Source: Saonia sp964398035 (lineage in GTDB: Bacteria > Bacteroidota > Bacteroidia > Flavobacteriales > Flavobacteriaceae). From it: a stretch of DNA of 64,000 nucleotides. This document shows positions 59,301 to 64,000 of this stretch, piece by piece (positions within the stretch are counted from its first letter, which is position 1; the number at the start of each line of letters is the position of its first letter). The notes below the pieces were generated by a model. That model had not been told where the DNA came from. It ran no database searches and worked only from the letters and a program-made list of their open reading frames with translations. Location of the stretch: NCBI GenBank assembly GCA_964398035.1, contig CAYNLI010000001.1, forward strand, positions 1 to 64,000. Direction: 5' to 3'. The translations under genes and the position numbers were made by a program.

Positions 59301-60065
59301 ATGGAGGAAAAAATTATTACAGATGGAAAATACCGATATATAGAAGTAGGAGAAGGAACCCCTATTATTATATTACATGGTTTGATGGGGGGATTGAGTA
59401 ATTTTCATGGAGTCACAGAATATTTCCCAAAGAAAGGCTACAAGGTTCTGATTCCAGAACTACCAATTTATAGTATGCCTTTGCTAAAAACCAATGTAAA
59501 GTACTTTGCCAAATATTTAGAGCAGTTTATTGAACATAAAGGACTTAAAGATGTAATTCTTCTAGGAAACTCACTAGGTGGGCATATAGGTCTGTTACAC
59601 ACTAAGTTATATCCAGAAATGGTAAAAGCATTGGTCATTACAGGAAGTTCTGGACTTTATGAAAACGCCATGGGTGGTGGGTATCCCAAACGAGGAGATT
59701 ATGAGTTCATTAAAAAGAAAGCCCAAGATGTCTTTTATGACCCAGCAGTTGCAACCAAGGAAATAGTTGATGAAGTTTTTGCTACTGTAAACGATAGAAT
59801 GAAACTTGTAAAAACCTTATCCATTGCAAAAAGTGCCATAAGACACAATATGTCCAAGGATTTACCACATATGCATACTCCTATTTGTATTATTTGGGGA
59901 GAAAATGATTCTGTAACCCCACCAAATGTAGCTGTAGAATTTCATGAACTGTTACCAGACTCTGATTTATTTTGGATTGAAAAATGTGGACATGCACCTA
60001 TGATGGAACATCCTGATGAATTCAATGAAGTATTTAATGCTTGGTTAACCAAACGCAATTTCTAA
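59301..60065 (+). CDS. Alpha/beta hydrolase
   Basis: A 254-residue protein read from the ATG at 59301. The catalytic triad is Ser91 in GNSLGG, Asp203 in GENDSVTP and His231 in CGHAPMMEHP; the oxyanion hole is near HGLMGG at 26-31. A small helical lid lies between about 115 and 185. No signal peptide. The substrate is unknown; hydrolases of this kind in flavobacteria are often next to engB. It is co-directional with engB (15 bases apart) and divergent from mraZ. Confidence 0.88.
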   Translation: MEEKIITDGKYRYIEVGEGTPIIILHGLMGGLSNFHGVTEYFPKKGYKVLIPELPIYSMPLLKTNVKYFAKYLEQFIEHKGLKDVILLGNSLGGHIGLLHTKLYPEMVKALVITGSSGLYENAMGGGYPKRGDYEFIKKKAQDVFYDPAVATKEIVDEVFATVNDRMKLVKTLSIAKSAIRHNMSKDLPHMHTPICIIWGENDSVTPPNVAVEFHELLPDSDLFWIEKCGHAPMMEHPDEFNEVFNAWLTKRNF

Positions 60066-60080
60066 ATAACAAACATTCTG

Positions 60081-60707
60081 ATGAAAATAAAGTCTTCTGA
60101 CTTTGTAATGAGCAACTCTAGCGTGGCAAAATGCCCCAATGAACCTATACCAGAATATGCGTTTATAGGTAGGTCCAATGTAGGGAAGTCTTCATTGATC
60201 AATATGCTTACACAAAGAAAAGGTTTAGCTAAAATTTCTGGCAGGCCTGGAAAAACACAACTCATCAACCATTTTAAGATTAATGACAATTGGTTTTTAG
60301 TAGATTTACCTGGTTATGGTTATGCACGCGTTTCCAAAAAAGACAAAAAAACCTTCCAAAAATACATTACAGATTATTTTTTATTGCGCAAACAACTGGT
60401 ATGTGCTTTTGTTTTAATCGATATAAGACATGAACCACAAAAAGTGGATTTAGATTTCATGGAGTGGATGGGCGAAAACCAAATACCTTTCTCCATTATA
60501 TTCACTAAAGCTGACAAATTAAAACCTAAGGCAATTGAACAGCACGTGCAAAAATACATTGAGCAATTGTTAAATGGAATATGGGAAGAAGCACCCAATT
60601 ACTTCATCACTTCCTCTTCCAAAAATATAGGTAGGGACACCGTTTTAGACTATATTGATACTATTAATACTGATTTCTTTAACGAAAAGAGAGCTGATTT
60701 TCTTTAA
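60081..60707 (+). CDS. engB: Ribosome biogenesis GTPase EngB
   Basis: A 208-residue GTPase (YihA/YsxC) needed for 50S maturation. G1 is GRSNVGKSS at residues 30-38, G3 is DLPGYGYARV, G4 is TKADKLKP and G5 is near ITSSSKN. The typical KTQLINHFKIND strand is seen at about residues 60-72. Its last four bases overlap the convergent gene (60704-60707). Confidence 0.96.
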   Translation: MKIKSSDFVMSNSSVAKCPNEPIPEYAFIGRSNVGKSSLINMLTQRKGLAKISGRPGKTQLINHFKINDNWFLVDLPGYGYARVSKKDKKTFQKYITDYFLLRKQLVCAFVLIDIRHEPQKVDLDFMEWMGENQIPFSIIFTKADKLKPKAIEQHVQKYIEQLLNGIWEEAPNYFITSSSKNIGRDTVLDYIDTINTDFFNEKRADFL

Positions 60708-61117
60708 TCCTTAAAAAATTTCTTTTTTCGTGCCTCTATAAGCTCAATGAATTCTTCAGAAGTTTCTACAACATCCATTATCTCTGTATGGATAAAAACC
60801 TCCATATAATTGTTTTTCACAGCCAGTACTATAGGGTAGGTGTAGGTATCTCCTTCTTTAGAATCGTATTTTTTTACAAATTCATTTTTATGTAAAAACT
60901 CCATTTCAATGGCATTTGGATCATGAACTTTTGAAAGTTTCTTGTTCTTCTTGCGATATTTACGCCAAACACTATCTTCTCTAATAGAGCCATAGGTAAT
61001 ATCACAAAGATTACATGCATACGTATCTGGACTTATAATTTTATGGGCACTATCTAAAATTGCATTGTGTATTCCAGAATTGGCATTGTAAACGAATATA
61101 AGTTTGTTCTCAGCCAT
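60704..61117 (-). CDS. Conserved protein of unknown function beside gldC
   Basis: A 137-residue protein of the kind found in flavobacteria and not assigned to a known function. It begins MAENKLIFVYNANSGIHNA and has a Cys pair at residues 35 and 38 (TYACNLCDITYG), with nearby His18 and His25 that could complete a metal site. The rest is alpha/beta with a charged C terminus (EARKKKFFKD). There is no signal peptide. It follows gldC by three bases, so it is likely the third gene of the gldB-gldC unit. A role in gliding is inferred only from position. Confidence 0.75.
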   Translation of the reverse strand: MAENKLIFVYNANSGIHNAILDSAHKIISPDTYACNLCDITYGSIREDSVWRKYRKKNKKLSKVHDPNAIEMEFLHKNEFVKKYDSKEGDTYTYPIVLAVKNNYMEVFIHTEIMDVVETSEEFIELIEARKKKFFKD

Positions 61118-61120
61118 AAA

Positions 61121-61456
61121 CTACTTCTTCAGTTCTAACTTCTCAGCAAAATAATCACAAAAATCTTTCATTGTAGCTGTCATTTTTTCATCCTGCGTGG
61201 CTTTCATAAAAGTATCAGATAAAGAAACCAATGTTTGGTGAAAGAAAACTTTCATTTCATCAACGGGCATATCCTTGGTCCATAAATCAATTTTTAAAGA
61301 TTCTTGTTTTTTACTATCCCAAACAGACAGCAACATTGCTTTTGCCTCTTCATTGGCTATTCCGCCATCCTGAGCAGACCATGTTATTTTTTCAGGAACT
61401 TGATTTTCATCTAATCCTACACGTAATGTAATCTCTGATGTATGTAATTTTACCAT
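61121..61456 (-). CDS. gldC: Gliding motility protein GldC
   Basis: A 111-residue cytosolic protein matching GldC: TSEITLRVGLDENQVPEKITW, then AQDGGIANEEAKAML, SVWDSKKQESLKIDLWTKDM and AEKLELKK at the end. It lies directly after gldB, as in Flavobacterium johnsoniae. In that species gldB is needed for gliding and gldC mutants are partly affected; the molecular role is not known. Confidence 0.95.
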   Translation of the reverse strand: MVKLHTSEITLRVGLDENQVPEKITWSAQDGGIANEEAKAMLLSVWDSKKQESLKIDLWTKDMPVDEMKVFFHQTLVSLSDTFMKATQDEKMTATMKDFCDYFAEKLELKK

Positions 61457-62422
61457 TTATTTTGCTGGTTTGTAATTTGCTTTCTTAAAGACTTCTTCCG
61501 CAGGTAAATTTAACAGTTGTTGTAGTGTAATGTCATTGTTATCTATAAACGCCCTCACTATTTGCCATCCCATATAACGACCTATCCTGCCTGGTGACTC
61601 ATTGTCTATCAATTCTAATTGAAACTTAGAAAATGGAGCTGGGTCCAAGAACCTTGGACCTAACTTATTGTCCGTACTGTACAATAGTTCTTTTTCAATA
61701 AAATACCGCCACATTTGCTCTTCATTGTCTTTTGCCCAATCCATTTGTTCTTGTGTGTATCCAATTTTTTGAGCATCAGTTTTAAAAGGAATCAACTTGT
61801 CTTTTACATACAGTTCCTTACCATAATAAATCAATTGTGACAAAAAGGAGCGATCTCTTGGCCGTGAAACCACTTTTTTAGCAAAAGCACTAGCCACATC
61901 ACTGGCCATATATTCTTTATCTAACCCATCAGCTATATATCGCTGAATTCTCGCATAAAATTTATGGGAACTTCCTAAATAATTATCCAGCCCTATAAGT
62001 AACAATGTATCAGCCAATATTACCCTATTATTATATTCCACATCAGAAATTACTGTAATTACTTTAGGTGTTTTATACTTGGGGAAATAATAGGTTATAT
62101 GTTTAAAAAGAAGTTCTAAATCTGCCGTTTCATTTTCGAAATTCCCAAAAGTAGCGTCGACTTCACTCAGCAACTCTAACTGTAAGGTATCTTTCATCTT
62201 AGCTACCCATATACTATCTGGATATTGTTCTGGAAATAGATAAGGATATTTCTTTTTTAATGTTGGAAGTTGTGATGGTGTTATTTCAGCAAACTCGCGG
62301 TCAAAACGATTCACCTGAAGATCCAAATCAATTTCGGCTATTTCTTGAGAAACTTTATCGTCATCTCCGCAGCTGATTAAAACAATAAATAATATAAAAA
62401 CTATAAAATTAGCTTTCCCCAT
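61457..62422 (-). CDS. gldB: Gliding motility lipoprotein GldB
   Basis: A 321-residue lipoprotein. The signal is MGKANFIVFILFIVLISC with Cys18 as the lipidated residue. The mature part is mostly helical with EIDLDLQVNRFDREFAEITP near the start, and contains VITVISDVEYNNRVILADT and RYMGWQIVRAFIDNNDITLQ near the end; the His at KHITYYFPKY resembles a zinc-protease-like fold, but no active site can be named. It is next to gldC with no spacer and divergent from nadE, an arrangement known in gliding flavobacteria. Confidence 0.92.
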   Translation of the reverse strand: MGKANFIVFILFIVLISCGDDDKVSQEIAEIDLDLQVNRFDREFAEITPSQLPTLKKKYPYLFPEQYPDSIWVAKMKDTLQLELLSEVDATFGNFENETADLELLFKHITYYFPKYKTPKVITVISDVEYNNRVILADTLLLIGLDNYLGSSHKFYARIQRYIADGLDKEYMASDVASAFAKKVVSRPRDRSFLSQLIYYGKELYVKDKLIPFKTDAQKIGYTQEQMDWAKDNEEQMWRYFIEKELLYSTDNKLGPRFLDPAPFSKFQLELIDNESPGRIGRYMGWQIVRAFIDNNDITLQQLLNLPAEEVFKKANYKPAK

Positions 62423-62479
62423 AAGAAGTAATTGATTGTAAGTTTTATTTTTAGTTTGTTACGCTCTATTTTTACAAAG

Positions 62480-62487
62480 CAAAGTTA
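62480..62487 (-). promoter_or_regulatory. -7 box of gldB-gldC
   Basis: The minus strand reads TAACTTTG, matching TAnnTTTG, 57 bases upstream of the gldB start in the gldB-nadE spacer. No -33 TTG is evident. Confidence 0.45.
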
Positions 62488-62514
62488 ATTGTTTTCACTC
62501 TAAAAAATACTACC

Positions 62515-63303
62515 ATGCAAACTGAAAAAGTAATAGACCATATTGTAACGTGGTTAAAAGACTATGCAACCAATGCAAATATAAAAGGTTTTGTAATTGG
62601 GGTTTCTGGAGGAATAGACTCTGCTGTAACCTCAACACTTTGTGCAAAAACAGGTTTGGACCTATTAATTTTGGAAATGCCAATACACCAAGCTGAAAGC
62701 CAAGTAAACCGTGCTTCTGCGCACATAGATTGGCTTATGGGCAATTTTAACAATGTTAACCGTCAACAAGTAGATCTTACACCCGTTTTTGACAGTTTAG
62801 TAAATGCTCTACCTAAAGTGGACAATGAGGAAGAGCGTTTTATGTCGCTTGCAAACACAAGAGCAAGATTACGCATGACCAGTCTATATTATTTTGCAGC
62901 GTTAAAAGGATGTTTAGTGGCCGGTACAGGAAACAAAGTAGAAGATTTTGGTGTTGGTTTTTACACTAAATATGGCGATGGCGGTGTAGACATAAGCCCA
63001 ATTGCAGATTTAATGAAGTCTGAAGTATATGACATTGCCAAATATCTTGGTGTTAATGAAGATATTATTAAGGCAGCCCCTACTGATGGCCTTTGGGGCG
63101 ATGATAGAACAGATGAAGATCAAATAGGCGCTTCATACCCAGAACTGGAATGGGCAATGGAGATGGATGCCGCTAAAAAGTCTTCTGACGATTTTACTGG
63201 GAGAAAAAAGAAGGTTTTTCTTATATATAAAAAGTTGAATTCTTCAAATAGACATAAAATGATTCCTATACCAGTTTGTGAGGTGCCCACTAAGATAAAA
63301 TAA
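62515..63303 (+). CDS. nadE: NH3-dependent NAD+ synthase
   Basis: A 262-residue ATP pyrophosphatase that amidates deamido-NAD to NAD. The ATP loop is SGGIDS at residues 31-36, followed by LVAGTGNKVEDFGVGFYTKYGDGGVDISPIADL, which binds deamido-NAD. It has no glutaminase domain, so the amide comes from free ammonia. Length is about that of the bacterial short form. It is divergent from gldB. Confidence 0.95.
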   Translation: MQTEKVIDHIVTWLKDYATNANIKGFVIGVSGGIDSAVTSTLCAKTGLDLLILEMPIHQAESQVNRASAHIDWLMGNFNNVNRQQVDLTPVFDSLVNALPKVDNEEERFMSLANTRARLRMTSLYYFAALKGCLVAGTGNKVEDFGVGFYTKYGDGGVDISPIADLMKSEVYDIAKYLGVNEDIIKAAPTDGLWGDDRTDEDQIGASYPELEWAMEMDAAKKSSDDFTGRKKKVFLIYKKLNSSNRHKMIPIPVCEVPTKIK

Positions 63304-63475
63304 CCTCTTAGCTGATAATCATGTGATTAAATCGAAAAAAAGTGAAAATACCTCGTTTTTGACAAAAAAAAGCAACCTTTACTCTTTTAAAATAAGATTT
63401 TTAACCTTACATTGCGCGTCAGTATTTTTAGACGAACTTAACAAGTAAGTTAATATCTACTCAAACCAAGAAACA

Positions 63476-64000
63476 ATGATAAAAGTATTGATTGCGGACA
63501 ATCATCCTATTGTAAGAATAGGGGTTAAAGAAGTTCTAAGGTCTACTAAGGATTTTGAAGTCATCAATGATGTTTCTACTACTTCTGAATTATTTGAAGC
63601 ATTAAAAACCAGTACTCCAGATGTAGTAATGTTAGAAATGGACATTCCTGAAATTAATGGTATTGCCGCGCTAAGAAAACTAAAACAAGAATACCCAAGC
63701 ATAAAAGTGCTTATATATAGTGGACAATCAGAAGATGTTTATGCCCTTAGCACTATTAGAGCTGGAGCTTATGGCTATCTTTCCAAAACAGCAGATTTGG
63801 ATTATATTATTAGTGCTGTAAAGAAAGTTAGCAATGGCGATATGTTTATTACCAATGAGTTGGCACAACGTTTAGCTTTTGATGAAGGCACAAAAAAACC
63901 AAGAAGGTTCTTTAGAAAACTCTCAACTAGAGAAGTTGAAGTATTAAAAATGTTAGCTAGTGGAAAACGAAACAAAGAAGTTGCACAAGCTTTAAACCTT
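63476..64000 (+). CDS. LuxR-type response regulator with pseudo-receiver, cut by window end
   Basis: The first 175 residues of a NarL/FixJ-type regulator; the rest lies outside the window. The receiver (1-120) has MIKVLIADNHPIVR, but the acidic pocket is Asp8-Asn9 rather than Asp-Asp, and the phosphoacceptor position in VVMLEMDIPE is Glu54 in place of Asp. Ser82 and Lys104 (YLSK) are kept. The LuxR helix-turn-helix begins at about 148 with LSTREVEVLKMLASGKRNKE. Glu at this place mimics phospho-Asp in other regulators, so it may be constitutively on. No sensor kinase is adjacent on this side. Confidence 0.88.
   Translation, partial: MIKVLIADNHPIVRIGVKEVLRSTKDFEVINDVSTTSELFEALKTSTPDVVMLEMDIPEINGIAALRKLKQEYPSIKVLIYSGQSEDVYALSTIRAGAYGYLSKTADLDYIISAVKKVSNGDMFITNELAQRLAFDEGTKKPRRFFRKLSTREVEVLKMLASGKRNKEVAQALNL

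Noticed and set aside
1..64000. CRISPR arrays, insertion sequences, rRNA operons and riboswitches
   Set aside because: I looked for repeat-spacer patterns, transposases, terminal repeats and known leader motifs and saw none that could be supported.

Overview
The window looks like a chromosomal segment of a marine or environmental member of the Flavobacteriaceae (Bacteroidetes). The evidence is the low G+C content, Bacteroidetes-type promoters (TAnnTTTG), the short primary sigma factor without region 1.1, the gliding and type IX secretion genes (gldB, gldC, porT and a secreted protein with a type B sorting domain), a Na+-NQR operon and the lipoprotein TamL. Almost all of it is core genome. I see no prophage, insertion sequence, CRISPR array or complete mobile element.

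Layout. 1-4215: the end of a cluster of secreted, probably surface-exposed proteins, closed by a protein with a T9SS type B sorting domain. One of these genes is interrupted by a 100-N assembly gap whose flanks are an identical 55-mer; collapsing them restores one reading frame. 4305-9347: GNAT acetyltransferase, a VanY-like peptidase with a twin-arginine-like leader, an M48 metallopeptidase, a small membrane protein, an ankyrin protein, gpmI and a thioredoxin-like lipoprotein. 9436-18587: map, a methyltransferase, then the minus-strand operon nqrABCDEF, an unknown gene and apbE, whose product flavinylates NqrB and NqrC. 18786-27026: DUF5103 and DUF3667 proteins, apaG, pruA, a deletion chimera of an ATPase gene and a DinB-like gene, rsmG, a desaturase and an aminotransferase. 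27086-34961: trkH/trkA, ubiE, porT, an rRNA/tRNA methyltransferase and tamL. 35021-42955: fbaA, accD, rpsO, pnp, rpoD, rpe and a YpdA-like reductase. 42989-59056: tRNA-Arg, yqeY and the division and cell wall (dcw) cluster on the minus strand, mraZ-rsmH-ftsL-ftsI-murE-mraY-murD-ftsW-murG-murC-ftsQ-ftsA-ftsZ, without murF or ddl. 59301-64000: an alpha/beta hydrolase, engB, an unknown gene with gldC and gldB, nadE, and a truncated LuxR-type response regulator whose phosphoacceptor Asp is Glu.

The genes together. The dcw block supplies lipid II synthesis (murC, D, E, G, mraY), septal synthesis (ftsW, ftsI) and the Z ring (ftsZ, ftsA, ftsQ, ftsL). It is preceded by phased GTGG boxes that look like an MraZ operator. 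The nqr operon and apbE form a complete unit for building a sodium-pumping respiratory complex. gldB, gldC, porT and tamL point to gliding, type IX secretion and outer-membrane biogenesis.

What deserves a second look: the likely MraZ operator, the pseudo-receiver regulator, AccD without its zinc-finger cysteines, the ATPase/DinB chimera, the hidden frame across the gap, and a Fur/PerR-like palindrome next to nqrA. I did not find a clearly new multi-gene system. The least understood parts are the secreted-protein cluster at the left edge and the unknown gene beside gldC.
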